From positions 2,023,905 to 2,073,007 of the forward strand of contig NZ_JXCJ01000001.1 in the NCBI RefSeq assembly GCF_000832015.1: a DNA stretch of 49,103 nucleotides, given 5' to 3'. Positions 17,360 through 27,199 of this stretch are shown in pieces. Within the stretch, counting starts at the first letter, position 1. Every line of letters starts with the position of its first letter. The notes beneath the pieces are model-generated. The model had not been told where the DNA came from, did no database searches, and saw only the letters and a program-made list of their open reading frames with translations. A program made the translations under genes and the position numbers. The DNA comes from Gilvimarinus agarilyticus (GTDB lineage: Bacteria; Pseudomonadota; Gammaproteobacteria; Pseudomonadales; Cellvibrionaceae).

Positions 17360-18640
17360 ATGAAATTTTACGCGATACTGCTGCTGGCTTTTGCCGCAGG
17401 CAGTGCAACGTCGAGCGCGCACGCGTTTACGTTTGAACAAGTTTGGCAAAAGGTCTTACAACAACACCCCTTGGTAAATGCCGCTAATAATAGGCTAAAG
17501 GCTGCCGATTTTAACCGCGAGGCGGCGGGGCTGAGGCCTAATCCAAGGTTGCTTTTTGAGGCGGAAAACCTCTACGGCTCGGGAGAGTATGAACGAGCGG
17601 GGCAGGCCGAGACGGCGTTAATGGCCGAGCAAACCTTTGAGCGCGGCGGCAAGCGTGCCGCCAGAAGCCGCGTATCGGAGCAGCAATTGACGGCGCAACA
17701 ATTAGAGTCCAGGCGGCAGCTGCGGGAGTTACGCCAAGAGGTACGCCATCAGTTTAATGAAGTGTTACTGGCACAAGAAAGGCTGCAGCTTACGCAAACT
17801 CAGCAGCAGCTTGCCAGGCAAAATACGCAAGCCGTGGCTCGCTTGCACGAGGCCGGTGCCGCCACCTCTGACGATCTGGCTCGCGCCCGGTTGCAGCTGC
17901 AAAGTACCGAGCTGGAGCTAACACGAGTGCGCCAGCAACGGCTTAATGTGTCGCAACAGTTGGCGGCCCTGTGGGGTGACATGGTTCACGCCGATGTGAT
18001 CGAGGTGACAGGCCCCCTGTTGTTTATAAGCGAGCCCTTAACCATCAACCAAACGTTAGCACCGCTTGACTCTGGCATTGACCAACAAATTGCCGAGCAG
18101 TACATACGCGCGCAGCAGGCTGAGGTCGATTTGGAAAAGGCCAACGCCAAAGTGGATGTCACTGTGGCCGCAGGGGTTCGCCGTTTTAGCGCATCGGATG
18201 AGTACGCCTTTACCGTCGGTGCCAGTGTGCCGCTGCAAATTTTTAATAATAATCAGGCCAATATTGATAGTGCTTACGCTGAAGTGCGAGCGGCGCAACA
18301 AGACGCCGATTATTTAAAGCGTCAAGTCAGTACTACGGTGTTGACGGCATTTCGCCGCTGGCAACAGGCCGATCAGGCGCTTACCACCCTGGAGACTGAG
18401 ATTTTACCGGCGGCTGAAAAGGTGCTTAGCGCAACCCGCCAAGCTTACGAGCGAGGTAGCTACAGTTATCTGCAAGTGCTGGATGCTCAAGACTCCCTCC
18501 TGCGTGCGCAACGGCAACGGCTCGATTTGCGCGCCGATGCCGCCGATGCCATGACCACGTTAGAGCGCTATATCGAGCCGCTCGATCCGATAGAGGCTCT
18601 ATCGCTCACCACTATTGCCCGGCAGGAGACAACCCCATGA
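17360..18640 (+). CDS. czcC: Outer-membrane efflux protein CzcC (TolC family)
   Basis: 426 residues. The ATG at 17360 follows GTGGA and begins a signal peptide (YAILLLAFAAGSATSSAHA). Two outer-membrane-efflux repeats show TolC-family features: HPLVNAANNRLKAADFNREA, GLRPNPRLLFEAENLYGSGE and long coiled-coil stretches rich in Q/L/R. The C-terminal repeat has RQAYERGSYSYLQVLDAQDS. It forms the trimeric outer-membrane channel of a tripartite heavy-metal efflux pump. Its stop overlaps the czcB start (ATGA, 18637-18640). Confidence 0.93.
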   Translation: MKFYAILLLAFAAGSATSSAHAFTFEQVWQKVLQQHPLVNAANNRLKAADFNREAAGLRPNPRLLFEAENLYGSGEYERAGQAETALMAEQTFERGGKRAARSRVSEQQLTAQQLESRRQLRELRQEVRHQFNEVLLAQERLQLTQTQQQLARQNTQAVARLHEAGAATSDDLARARLQLQSTELELTRVRQQRLNVSQQLAALWGDMVHADVIEVTGPLLFISEPLTINQTLAPLDSGIDQQIAEQYIRAQQAEVDLEKANAKVDVTVAAGVRRFSASDEYAFTVGASVPLQIFNNNQANIDSAYAEVRAAQQDADYLKRQVSTTVLTAFRRWQQADQALTTLETEILPAAEKVLSATRQAYERGSYSYLQVLDAQDSLLRAQRQRLDLRADAADAMTTLERYIEPLDPIEALSLTTIARQETTP

Positions 18641-19575
18641 TCCGTTTACTGTGCTTGATTTTAATCGTGCTTAATACCATGACCGCTATGGCCGCCAATG
18701 ATACTCACGAGCGCGAACACGCTGGTGACGATAAGGGTGAGCAACACCTTGAAGGCCAAGTAAGTTTGCCCCTCGACGTGTTTAACGAGCTGGGTGGAAA
18801 ACTGGCAACGGCCTCGCCTGGGCGTATCCGCGACGAGCGTGCATTACCCGCCGAGGTGCGTTTAAACGCCGAGGCGGTGGCTCATCTAACGCCACGTTTT
18901 GCCGCGCAGATTACCGAGGTTAATGCCAGCACTGGCGATACGGTCACCGCGGGGCAAGTGCTGGCGCGGGCGGAAAACTCCGACACACTGGCAAGCTTTG
19001 AGCTTAAATCGCTGATTGATGGTGTGGTGATAAACCGCCACGTCACCTTGGGCGAGCACCTTCAGACGACCGATACCGCCTATGTCATCGCCGATTTAAC
19101 TCGTCTTTGGTTGGATATAGCGCTGTACCCCAAGCAGCTGGCGAAGGTTAAAACCGGCATGGCGGTGCATTTAACTACCGCTTATGGGCTCGAGCCTGTA
19201 GACAGCAAAATTGACTATGTGGCTCCGCTAGTCAATGAAGCGACCCGCACCGGTTTGGCCCGGGTGTTTTTATCCAACCCCGACGGGCGCTGGAAGCCCG
19301 GAATGTTCGTTACGGCTTACATAACGCTGTCGGATGTTTCGGTTGCGGTGCGGGTGCCACAAACAGCGGTCATCGACATGAAAGGTCAAAAGATCGTGTT
19401 TGTGCGAGAACAAAACCATTGGCGAGCGCAGTTGGTAAAACTTGGTCACGCTGATCGCGATTATGTCGAAGTGACAGAGGGGCTAGCCACTGGGGCGAAA
19501 TACGCGGCTGAGGGCGGGTTCTTTTTAAAAGCTCAGCTAGAAAAAGACGAGCTTGAGTCGGGCCACCACCACTAA
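18637..19575 (+). CDS. czcB: Periplasmic adaptor CzcB of heavy-metal RND efflux
   Basis: 312 residues with a signal peptide (LLCLILIVLNTMTAMAA). The membrane-fusion-protein layout is present: a barrel-sandwich hybrid with VNASTGDTVTAGQVLARAEN and GVVINRHVTLGEHLQT, then a beta-barrel region with KTGMAVHLTTAYG and WKPGMFVTAYITL. The N-terminus after the signal is His/Glu/Asp-rich, and the C-terminus ends GHHH, possibly metal-sensing or metal-handing ends. It links CzcA to CzcC. It overlaps czcC by 4 bp and is followed by czcA after 14 bp. Confidence 0.93.
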   Translation: MIRLLCLILIVLNTMTAMAANDTHEREHAGDDKGEQHLEGQVSLPLDVFNELGGKLATASPGRIRDERALPAEVRLNAEAVAHLTPRFAAQITEVNASTGDTVTAGQVLARAENSDTLASFELKSLIDGVVINRHVTLGEHLQTTDTAYVIADLTRLWLDIALYPKQLAKVKTGMAVHLTTAYGLEPVDSKIDYVAPLVNEATRTGLARVFLSNPDGRWKPGMFVTAYITLSDVSVAVRVPQTAVIDMKGQKIVFVREQNHWRAQLVKLGHADRDYVEVTEGLATGAKYAAEGGFFLKAQLEKDELESGHHH

Positions 19576-19589
19576 TCCGCGGGGACTTT

Positions 19590-22500
19590 ATGCGATTAAT
19601 ACTAGAAAGTGCGCTGAATAAACGCGTATTGGTGCTGTTGTTGTCACTGGCGGTTTTGCTCAGTGGTTACGCGGCTTACCGCAACTTAGCGGTGGATGCC
19701 TACCCGGATATTTCGCCGGCGTTAGTGCAGGTATTTGTAGAAACCGAGGGGCTTGCCCCCGAAGAGGTAGAAAAGTATGTCACTTACCCCATAGAAAGTG
19801 CCATGAACGGGTTGCCAAAGCTTGATCATGTGCGCTCGGTATCTAACTTTGGCCTATCCGTGGTTAATATTTACTTTAACGATAATACCGATATCTACTT
19901 TGCCCGCCAGCTCGTGGCCGAGCGGCTACAGCAGGCGCGCGGTCAGATTCCCGACGGGTTTGGCGAGCCGGTAATGGGGCCTATTAGTAGCGGGCTTGGC
20001 CAAGTTCTATTTTATGTGTTGGAGGACGTCAGCGGTCAATACAGTGAAGTGGAACTGCGCGAAATCCAGGATTGGATTGTTAAATTTAATTTGCAAACAG
20101 TGCCTGGTGTGACCGAGGTGCTATCTATTGGTGGTGAGGTCAAGCAGTTTCAGGTGCAGCTGGACCCATTCGCTTTAGTCCGTTTTGACGTCTCTTTGCC
20201 CGAGGTAAAAGCGCGTATCGAGGCGAACAACGCGAATGCGGGCGCGCAGTTTTTAGTTAAAAATGACGAGCAGTACATAATACGCTCAGTGGGGCTGGCG
20301 GGTAGTTTAAATGACCTTGGTAAGATCGTCGTAAAAACCATTGACGGCACGCCGGTGTATTTAGAGCAGTTGGGTGAATTGGTTATCGGCGGAGAAATTC
20401 GCCGAGGCTTAGCCATTAAAGATGGCAAAGGCGAAGTCGTGGTGGGCATGGTATTAAAGCTGCTCGGCAGCAATACCGCCGCGGTGATCGACTCGGTAAA
20501 AGCCGAGTTATCCAGCATTAATGCCAATTTACCCGAGGGCGTTAGTGTTGCCCCTTATTACGATCAGGCGCAATTGGTGCGCGCGGCACTTACTACGGTT
20601 ACCAGCGCCTTGATCCAGGGGGTGGTGTTAGTTCTGTTGGTGCTGGTGGTCTTTATGCGCGGTATAAGGCCCAGTCTGGTGGTGGCCTTATCCATCCCGT
20701 TTTCGGTGGCGGTAGCGTTAATGGCTATGCCCTGGCTGGGCATTTCCGCCAACCTGATGTCCCTTGGCGGCCTCGCCATTGCGATCGGTCTGATGGTTGA
20801 TGGGGCGGTGGTGGTGGTTGAGCAAGTTGACCAACAGCTGAAAAATGACGCCAACCAATCGCGGAAAAAAATAATACTCGATGCCTGCGAGATGGTAGCC
20901 CGCCCCATACTGTTTGCGATAAGCATTATTATTATTGTGTTTTTGCCACTGTTTAGCTTGCAGGGAGTCGAGGGGGCCACCTTTAAACCGCTGGCGTATA
21001 CCTTAGCCTTGGCGATGGCTGGCTCGCTGATTTACGCACTATTGGTAGCGCCGGTAGCGGCTTATTTTTTCATGCAAAAACCCACACCAGAGGCGCAGCC
21101 GGCCAATAGCAAAAACTCGCGCTTGCGCCACGGTTATGAGTCGTTGGTGAGTTTTGTGGTGCAGAGGCGACCGCTAGCGGTTGCCATTGCAGTATTGATG
21201 CTGGTGCTGGGCAGTCTTATCGCGCCGCGCTTAGGCTCTGAGTTTGTGCCGCGCTTTAATGAGGGCGATTTGCTTATTAGGGCCACTATGTCGCCGTCTA
21301 TCTCGTTGGAAAAGGCCCGGGCCTCTATGCTGTTATTTGAGAAACAGCTGTTGCAGCGATTCCCTGAGGTTACGCAAGTGGTAACCCGAATTGGCCGCGG
21401 TGAGGTAGGTGCGCACGCCGACCCGACCAACAATGCCGAAATATTTGTCGCGCTTAAACCCGTCAGTGAATGGCAAAGTGCCGACTCGTTGGATGGGTTG
21501 TATCGCGCCATGAGTGAGTCGTTTGCGGATTTTCCGGGCGCTAAGTTTAACTTTACTCAGCCAATCGCCGCCGCTGTCGATGAATTGCTAACCGGCACCA
21601 AAGCTGAGTTAGCCGCTAAGTTGTTTGGCGATGATTTGACAATTCTGGATGATAAGGCGCAACAAATTGCGCAACTGTTGCGCACTATCGAGGGCGCGCA
21701 AGATGTACAAAAAGATCAGGTCGCCGGAACCGGCCAGCTAAAGGTGACGTTGCATCGCGAACAAATTGCGCGCTACGGGTTAAATGTTAGTGATGTGCAG
21801 GAGACCATAGCCTTAGGTGTTGGGGGCGCACAGGCCGGGCAAGTGTTTGACGGCGTGCGCCGCTTTGATATTTATGTACGCTTAAATGAACAGGCCCGTG
21901 CCAGCGCCGAGGCAATTGCGCAGCTTACGGTGCACACTGATGCGGGTATGCAGGTACCACTGCAGGAGCTTGCCACACTGGAGTACGTCACCGGGCCACG
22001 GCAAATAACCCGCGAAAACAGTCAGCGGTTTATTACTGTGCAGGCTAACGTTCGCGAGCGGGACATCGGCTCGTTTGTGCAAGAGGCCAATGCCGCTATT
22101 GCCCGCGAGGTTGATTTACCACCGGGCTACTACGTTAAGTGGGGCGGTCAGTTTGAGTTACAGCAAAAAGCTAACCAGCGCTTGCTGGTTGTTGTGCCGA
22201 TTACCTTGGCGCTGGTGTTGCTTATGCTGTATCTCAACTTTGGCTCTGTCGCAAACGCATTGTTAATTATGCTGAACATTCCGCTCGCGCTGGTGGGTGG
22301 GGTGGTTGCCCTGTGGTTGGCTGGCTTGAGTATGTCGGTACCGGCCTCGGTGGGGTTTATCGCTTTGTTTGGCATCGCGCTGGAGAATGCTCTGGTATTG
22401 GTAAGTTACATTAATGCCCAGATCCGCGAGGGTGTGCCAGTCGCCCGTGCCTGTGTGGCCGCCGCCAGTGCCCGGCTGCGCCCGGTGTTGATGACCGCGG

Positions 22501-22673
22501 CAACTACTGCGCTGGGGTTAATACCCCTGTTATTTGCCTCGGGTACGGGCAGTGAGGTGCAACGGCCCTTAGCAACAGTGGTTGTCGGTGGGCTCGTGAG
22601 TGCCACGGTGCTAACGCTGCTGTTAATTCCGGCGTTGTACCCGTGGTTTGCCGGCACAAAATCGCGCAACTGA
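19590..22673 (+). CDS. czcA: Heavy-metal RND efflux permease CzcA
   Basis: 1027 residues, standard for HME-RND pumps. Features include the N-terminal span, the porter domain starting NLAVDAYPDISPALVQVFVE, GLAPEEVEKYVTYPIESAMN, the TM4 proton-relay segment GLAIAIGLMVDGAVVVVEQ, the second porter half after GSEFVPRFNEGDLLIRATM, and C-terminal spans with ASVGFIALFGIALENALVLV. It exports divalent metal ions by proton antiport in the inner membrane. TM4 lacks the DFG of classical CzcA and the MVDAAIVMIEN of CusA, so the metal is uncertain (zinc, cobalt or cadmium more likely than copper). It is the last gene of the cluster. Confidence 0.93.
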   Translation: MRLILESALNKRVLVLLLSLAVLLSGYAAYRNLAVDAYPDISPALVQVFVETEGLAPEEVEKYVTYPIESAMNGLPKLDHVRSVSNFGLSVVNIYFNDNTDIYFARQLVAERLQQARGQIPDGFGEPVMGPISSGLGQVLFYVLEDVSGQYSEVELREIQDWIVKFNLQTVPGVTEVLSIGGEVKQFQVQLDPFALVRFDVSLPEVKARIEANNANAGAQFLVKNDEQYIIRSVGLAGSLNDLGKIVVKTIDGTPVYLEQLGELVIGGEIRRGLAIKDGKGEVVVGMVLKLLGSNTAAVIDSVKAELSSINANLPEGVSVAPYYDQAQLVRAALTTVTSALIQGVVLVLLVLVVFMRGIRPSLVVALSIPFSVAVALMAMPWLGISANLMSLGGLAIAIGLMVDGAVVVVEQVDQQLKNDANQSRKKIILDACEMVARPILFAISIIIIVFLPLFSLQGVEGATFKPLAYTLALAMAGSLIYALLVAPVAAYFFMQKPTPEAQPANSKNSRLRHGYESLVSFVVQRRPLAVAIAVLMLVLGSLIAPRLGSEFVPRFNEGDLLIRATMSPSISLEKARASMLLFEKQLLQRFPEVTQVVTRIGRGEVGAHADPTNNAEIFVALKPVSEWQSADSLDGLYRAMSESFADFPGAKFNFTQPIAAAVDELLTGTKAELAAKLFGDDLTILDDKAQQIAQLLRTIEGAQDVQKDQVAGTGQLKVTLHREQIARYGLNVSDVQETIALGVGGAQAGQVFDGVRRFDIYVRLNEQARASAEAIAQLTVHTDAGMQVPLQELATLEYVTGPRQITRENSQRFITVQANVRERDIGSFVQEANAAIAREVDLPPGYYVKWGGQFELQQKANQRLLVVVPITLALVLLMLYLNFGSVANALLIMLNIPLALVGGVVALWLAGLSMSVPASVGFIALFGIALENALVLVSYINAQIREGVPVARACVAAASARLRPVLMTAATTALGLIPLLFASGTGSEVQRPLATVVVGGLVSATVLTLLLIPALYPWFAGTKSRN

Positions 22674-22768
22674 GTCGCACGTAAAGGAATGCAAGGTTGG
22701 CCGCCGCAAGCCTAACAGCGGCGCCAAGCTTGTTATACTGGCAGTGTCCTACGGATAATGAGTCGGTT

Positions 22769-23647
22769 ATGAGCACGAATTCGCAATCAATCTCGCAGGG
22801 TTTACTGTTGTTTTGGCTAACCCCAACACAACGCTTTGCATTGGGAACCTTTAAAATTAAAGAGATCGTTCCTTTTACGCCGATCCGACCCATGCCAGAG
22901 TCGGCCCCGGCGGTGATGGGAGCGGCCAATATTCGCGGCGCCACGATACCCGTTGTCGACTTAGCCGCGGCCATGGGGGGTAAAGCCCTGGATGATGCCG
23001 AGCAATCTGGCGGGTTTATTATTGTGTCCGATTGCCAGCGCCAGCGAGTAGGCTTTTTAGTGCGCAAGCTCGACCGGATTGTGCAGGCGCAAGGCAAAGA
23101 TATCGAGCCGCCACCTCGGCAGCTTGGCCGCAGCGCCTTTTTAACGGGCGTAACCCGGGTAGACGATACCTTGGTGCAGCTGGTGGATGTCGAGCGTATA
23201 TTTGCCAACCTGGCTATGGCTGAGCCAACCCCACCAGCAGATAATTTAGCTGCGCAAGCCAGCGCGTTAAAAGCGCTGAATATCTTAGTGGTTGATGACT
23301 CATCGGTGGCGCGCAAGCAGCTGGGCGATGCGCTACAGGCGCTGGGGGTTACCTTTCGGATAACCGACGATGGCCGCGATGCGTTGGAGATAATGCAGGC
23401 TGACGCCCGCAATGGCCGACCGGTCGATTTGTTGGTGAGCGATATTGAAATGCCTGGGCTGGATGGTTACGAGTTATCGTTTGCTGTACGCGATGACCCG
23501 GCGTTGGCGGGTGCGTACCTGATTTTACACACCTCGATTTCCAGCGAAATTAGCGTCAGCCAGGCGCATCAGGTGGGGGCCGATGAAGCCCTAACTAAAT
23601 TTGATGTGAACGAGCTGATTAGCGCGATGCTGCGGGCGGTTAAGTAA
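22769..23647 (+). CDS. cheV: Chemotaxis coupling protein CheV (CheW-receiver fusion)
   Basis: 292 residues from the ATG at 22769; an upstream in-frame start at 22697 would add 24 residues with no family counterpart. The N-terminal CheW-like domain (residues ~10-150) has ALGTFKIKEIVPFTPIRPMP, MGAANIRGATIPVVDLAAAM and DTLVQLVDVERIF. The C-terminal receiver domain has ILVVDDSSVARKQL and the phosphorylatable Asp in LLVSDIEMPGLDGYEL. CheV couples chemoreceptors to CheA and adapts by phosphorylation. No other chemotaxis genes are adjacent. Confidence 0.93.
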   Translation: MSTNSQSISQGLLLFWLTPTQRFALGTFKIKEIVPFTPIRPMPESAPAVMGAANIRGATIPVVDLAAAMGGKALDDAEQSGGFIIVSDCQRQRVGFLVRKLDRIVQAQGKDIEPPPRQLGRSAFLTGVTRVDDTLVQLVDVERIFANLAMAEPTPPADNLAAQASALKALNILVVDDSSVARKQLGDALQALGVTFRITDDGRDALEIMQADARNGRPVDLLVSDIEMPGLDGYELSFAVRDDPALAGAYLILHTSISSEISVSQAHQVGADEALTKFDVNELISAMLRAVK

Positions 23648-23667
23648 ACCACGTTGGCCGTGGGTTT
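23646..23667. terminator. Bidirectional terminator, cheV / DUF2254 gene
   Basis: AAACCACG (23646-23653), loop TTGGC, CGTGGGTTT (23659-23667) forms a stem with one bulged G between the two convergent stop codons. The flanking A- and T-rich ends suit termination in both directions. Confidence 0.65.
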
Positions 23668-23668
23668 A

Positions 23669-24931
23669 TTACTTAAGTACCAGTGCCTCCAGGGTGGCGA
23701 TATCATCGGCCAGCGGCAGCTCGTGTTTAGCCAGTGCCAGCGCCCGCTGTGAATGAGCGCGGGCCTGCTCGGCAAACTCCCCACCTTTGCACGCCAGTGC
23801 AGCCAAGCCTTTTTGCAAACGGATATGGACTTCAATCAGGCTGGCGCCATCGCGGGATATGGGGGCAAAAAAGTCATTGAATAACTCCCCGAGCTCTATG
23901 CGTTGCACCCAAACATGGGGGCAGGGAATATCCTCTAGGGCAGGCTCCTCGTCATTGGGGGTAATGTGCCAGCCGGAGATCACCCGCACCCCGCGGCCAA
24001 TCACATCGATCGCCGTGCCTGGATCGTTTACGGCCGGCGACAACGCCCGCGAGGCGATCTCGGCCAGCACTAACACGCCAAAGCGCGGGTCCTGATCAAA
24101 CGAGCGTTCATCGTGAATGGTGTAGGTGCGATCGATAACCGCCGTTGCCTGCTCGAGAGTTTCCTCTGAGTGGTTGAGGCAGTAGGCCAGCGCGCGCCCC
24201 GGGTGCACAAACGCGCCGGGTAAACTGGCGATATACACCTTAGCGTCGTTTTCCTCTGCCCAGCGGTTAATGGCTTTGATGTCGATGTGCTGCACATAGC
24301 CGATACGCTCGGAGTAAATGGCCACGGCTTGCTCTGGAATATCGTCGATACTTGCGAGCTTGCGCCCGTCCAGCCACGGGTGAGCCACCCGGCGTTTTAC
24401 AGCGGCCTCGGCGGCTTGCTCGACGCGGTCGGTCGTTTCACCCACACGGCCTAAACTGGATAAATGATTAATCCACAGTAAAATAGTGCCCACGATCAAC
24501 ACCACAACGGCAATGGTCACGACGAATAAAATAACCCGGCCTTGGTCACCGTACACGCCTGTGTGCAGCGCGATAATCCCTACCAGCGAGTACACAAACG
24601 AGCCCACAAAAGTCGCCAGAGCGTTTTGCGTGGTGGAGTCTTGCATCAGTAGGCGAGTGGCGCGCGGGGTGATATTGCTGGTGGCGGCGCTGTAAGCGGC
24701 CACCATCACACTGAGCGAGAAGGTAGTAACCGCCAGCATGCTGGAGGCCAGGATGGATAAAATTCGATCAACCGCTGGTGCGCCAATCGCTCCGGACAAT
24801 TCACTGGGAATCCACCCTTTAAAGGCAATGGCGATTAACGCGGTTGCCACCGCTAATACCGCGAACAATACGGTTCGCATCCACAACTGCCGACTGAGTT
24901 GTAATAGCTTCCAGGCCCACTGACTCAACAT
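23669..24931 (-). CDS. DUF2254-family membrane protein
   Basis: 420 residues. Four hydrophobic segments fill the first ~170 residues (MRTVLFAVLAVATALIAIAF, ILASSMLAVTTFSLSVMVAA, FVGSFVYSLVGIIALHTGVY, VILFVVTIAVVVLIVGTILL). The TPRATRLLMQDSTTQNALAT loop is typical of DUF2254. The cytoplasmic C-terminal half contains DPRFGVLVLAEIASRALSPA and NDPGTAIDVIGR, also family signatures. DUF2254 proteins are predicted inner-membrane proteins without assigned function. The gene is convergent with cheV and divergent from the S9 peptidase. Confidence 0.9.
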   Translation of the reverse strand: MLSQWAWKLLQLSRQLWMRTVLFAVLAVATALIAIAFKGWIPSELSGAIGAPAVDRILSILASSMLAVTTFSLSVMVAAYSAATSNITPRATRLLMQDSTTQNALATFVGSFVYSLVGIIALHTGVYGDQGRVILFVVTIAVVVLIVGTILLWINHLSSLGRVGETTDRVEQAAEAAVKRRVAHPWLDGRKLASIDDIPEQAVAIYSERIGYVQHIDIKAINRWAEENDAKVYIASLPGAFVHPGRALAYCLNHSEETLEQATAVIDRTYTIHDERSFDQDPRFGVLVLAEIASRALSPAVNDPGTAIDVIGRGVRVISGWHITPNDEEPALEDIPCPHVWVQRIELGELFNDFFAPISRDGASLIEVHIRLQKGLAALACKGGEFAEQARAHSQRALALAKHELPLADDIATLEALVLK

Positions 24932-25124
24932 CTCACGCTCTCCGGTAAAGTGCCCTAAGTGTGTGGCTCCTAGCTCGTAAATGCAATCGGTGATAGTGAA
25001 AGTTGAGCATATTGCGGGTTTGAGGCCGCAGGGGGAATCACGTAAACTGGCCCGCCTTTTGTTTTAACCATAACTCAATAATAACGGGCGACACGGCTAA
25101 CGCCCTAACAGTAAGGATGCTGCC

Positions 25125-27158
25125 ATGCATAAATCCGTAACCCGCCCCATTAACATTACACGCTCTTTTGCGCGCCTTTTTGTTGCGGCTCTTTTGCCAG
25201 CTCTGTTTGCTGTGCCGGCAATAGCGGCAGAGCCAGCTCCGTCCAGTGAGGCCATTGCGCAACAATACGGCGCCTTACCGGTAACCTCGATGCTTGAGAT
25301 CTCACCCAATGGTGAGCTTATTGCCTTTCGCAAAGTGCAAGACGGCCAGGATTTAGTGGTGGTTTACTCGCTTGAGCAGCGCAAGGTATTGACCGGCGCC
25401 AATGTTAACGAGATAAACCCACACGATTTGTATTTTATTAACGATGATTACTTAGTGTTGGTCGCCTCGGAGCGTCGCCGGATGTTGGATTACCGCGGCG
25501 AGATGGATGTTAGTACGGCGTTTGCCTTGAATGTTAAATCCGGCGAGCTCGAGCAGTTACTGCGCCCGGGCGATAATATCTACCGTGGGCAGAGTGGGCT
25601 GGGCGCTATCTCCGGTATCTCGGCCGATCATCGCTATGTTTATATGCCGGCGTTTGTGGGTAGTAGCGAGCACGACCAAAGCCCCGAGCGCTCGTTAATG
25701 AAGGTTGACTTACAATCTCCCAGAAGGCCAAAAGTGGTGGTAAAGGGCGATCGAGATACGCTGGATTACTTTTTAGATGGCAACGGTAATGTACTAGCAC
25801 AAGAGATCTACGATAACCGCTATGACAAGTATGTTATTAAGGTGCCGGACGGTAACGGCTGGCGCAATATCTACGAAGAGTCCACCGACATTATTACTCG
25901 CACGGGCGTTGGTTTAACGCCCGATCGTCAATTCCTGATTATACTTGCGACTAACGAGCATACCGGTCGTGTGGTTTATTACAAAATGTCGCTGGCCGAC
26001 GGCACCATTGCCGATGAACCTTATGGCCGCGATGACGCCGACATCGAAAGCGTTATCAGAGATATTAACGGCGTTGTATACGGTTTGCAGTACTCGGGCT
26101 TTACACCCAGTTATGAGTTGTTTGAACCGCACAAAGACGCCATTGTTAAAGAGGCTGTGGCGAGCTTTGAAGGGCACTCGGTTAGCCTGAGTAGCTGGAG
26201 CGACGACTGGCAAGAGTTAGTGGTATACGTCGAGGGCCCCACCACAGCGGGCAGTTATTATTTGGTTAAATCGGGTAAGCCGGCACAGTTTTTAGCCGGT
26301 GCCAGAGGCAACATAAAGCCAGACACCCTTGCGCCGCGTGTGGTTTACAACGCTAAGGCTCGCGATGGTATGAAAATCCCCACCATCTTAACGCTGCCAT
26401 TACAGTTTGCCGGCGACCCGAAAAATATGCCAACCATTATGCTGCCCCACGGCGGGCCAGAAACCTATGACCGCCTGGGTTTTGACTGGCTGGCGCAAGC
26501 GTTTGCCGCCAGTGGCTATTTAGTGCTGCAGCCGCAGTTTCGCGGTTCGAGCGGTTTTGGCCTGGATCATATCGTTGCTGGGCGGGGTGAGTGGGGCCGC
26601 AAAATGCAAGATGACCTCACCGATAGTCTGGCTTACTTTGCCAAAGCCGGTTTAGTCGATGACTCACGGGTGTGTATTGTCGGCGGTAGCTATGGCGGCT
26701 ATGCGGCTTTGGTGGGGGTTTCCATGACGCCCGGCCTGTATCGTTGCGCAGTCTCCATAAATGGCGTGAGTGATTTAAACGAAATGCTTGATGAGGACCG
26801 CAGCAAGGCGGGTGACGATCACTGGGTGATAAGTTACTTTGAGCAATCCATCGCCAACGGCGAATACACCAAAGAAGATCTCGCGGCAATCTCGCCGGTG
26901 AATCACGCCAAAGCCGTTAAAGTACCGGTGTTATTGATTCACGGTGAAGATGACGAGGTAGTCTCGGTCGATCAATCCGATGAGATGTACGATGCGCTGA
27001 AAGATGAAGGTAAGCAAGTGACGTTTTTGGAATTAAAAAACGAAAACCATTATTTAATGCAGGGTGAAACTCGCACTAAGGCTCTGGCTCATGTGCTTAA
27101 GTTTTTGCAGCAAAATCTTAGCAATACGACGTTGGCAGGTGGCGCTCTGCCCAACTAA
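25125..27158 (+). CDS. Secreted S9-family (prolyl-oligopeptidase-like) peptidase
   Basis: 677 residues with a signal peptide (SFARLFVAALLPALFAVPAI). A beta-propeller-like N-terminal region spans about residues 40-400. The alpha/beta-hydrolase catalytic domain follows (MPTIMLPHGGPETYDRLGFD). The nucleophile Ser lies in CIVGGSYGGYAALVG, the Asp in LLIHGEDDEVVSVDQ and the His in LKNENHYLMQGETR, in standard S9 order. It should cleave short peptides, often after Pro or Ala, in the periplasm or outside. A hairpin terminator at 27170-27190 ends it. Confidence 0.94.
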   Translation: MHKSVTRPINITRSFARLFVAALLPALFAVPAIAAEPAPSSEAIAQQYGALPVTSMLEISPNGELIAFRKVQDGQDLVVVYSLEQRKVLTGANVNEINPHDLYFINDDYLVLVASERRRMLDYRGEMDVSTAFALNVKSGELEQLLRPGDNIYRGQSGLGAISGISADHRYVYMPAFVGSSEHDQSPERSLMKVDLQSPRRPKVVVKGDRDTLDYFLDGNGNVLAQEIYDNRYDKYVIKVPDGNGWRNIYEESTDIITRTGVGLTPDRQFLIILATNEHTGRVVYYKMSLADGTIADEPYGRDDADIESVIRDINGVVYGLQYSGFTPSYELFEPHKDAIVKEAVASFEGHSVSLSSWSDDWQELVVYVEGPTTAGSYYLVKSGKPAQFLAGARGNIKPDTLAPRVVYNAKARDGMKIPTILTLPLQFAGDPKNMPTIMLPHGGPETYDRLGFDWLAQAFAASGYLVLQPQFRGSSGFGLDHIVAGRGEWGRKMQDDLTDSLAYFAKAGLVDDSRVCIVGGSYGGYAALVGVSMTPGLYRCAVSINGVSDLNEMLDEDRSKAGDDHWVISYFEQSIANGEYTKEDLAAISPVNHAKAVKVPVLLIHGEDDEVVSVDQSDEMYDALKDEGKQVTFLELKNENHYLMQGETRTKALAHVLKFLQQNLSNTTLAGGALPN

Positions 27159-27169
27159 TACTGAAAGTA

Positions 27170-27190
27170 GGCCCCGCACTCAGCGGGGCC
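27170..27190. terminator. Terminator shared by S9 peptidase and convergent small gene
   Basis: GGCCCCGC (27170-27177), loop ACTCA, GCGGGGCC (27183-27190) is a perfect 8-bp GC stem between two convergent stop codons. The flanking T-run is short. Confidence 0.7.
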
Positions 27191-27199
27191 TTAACAGGC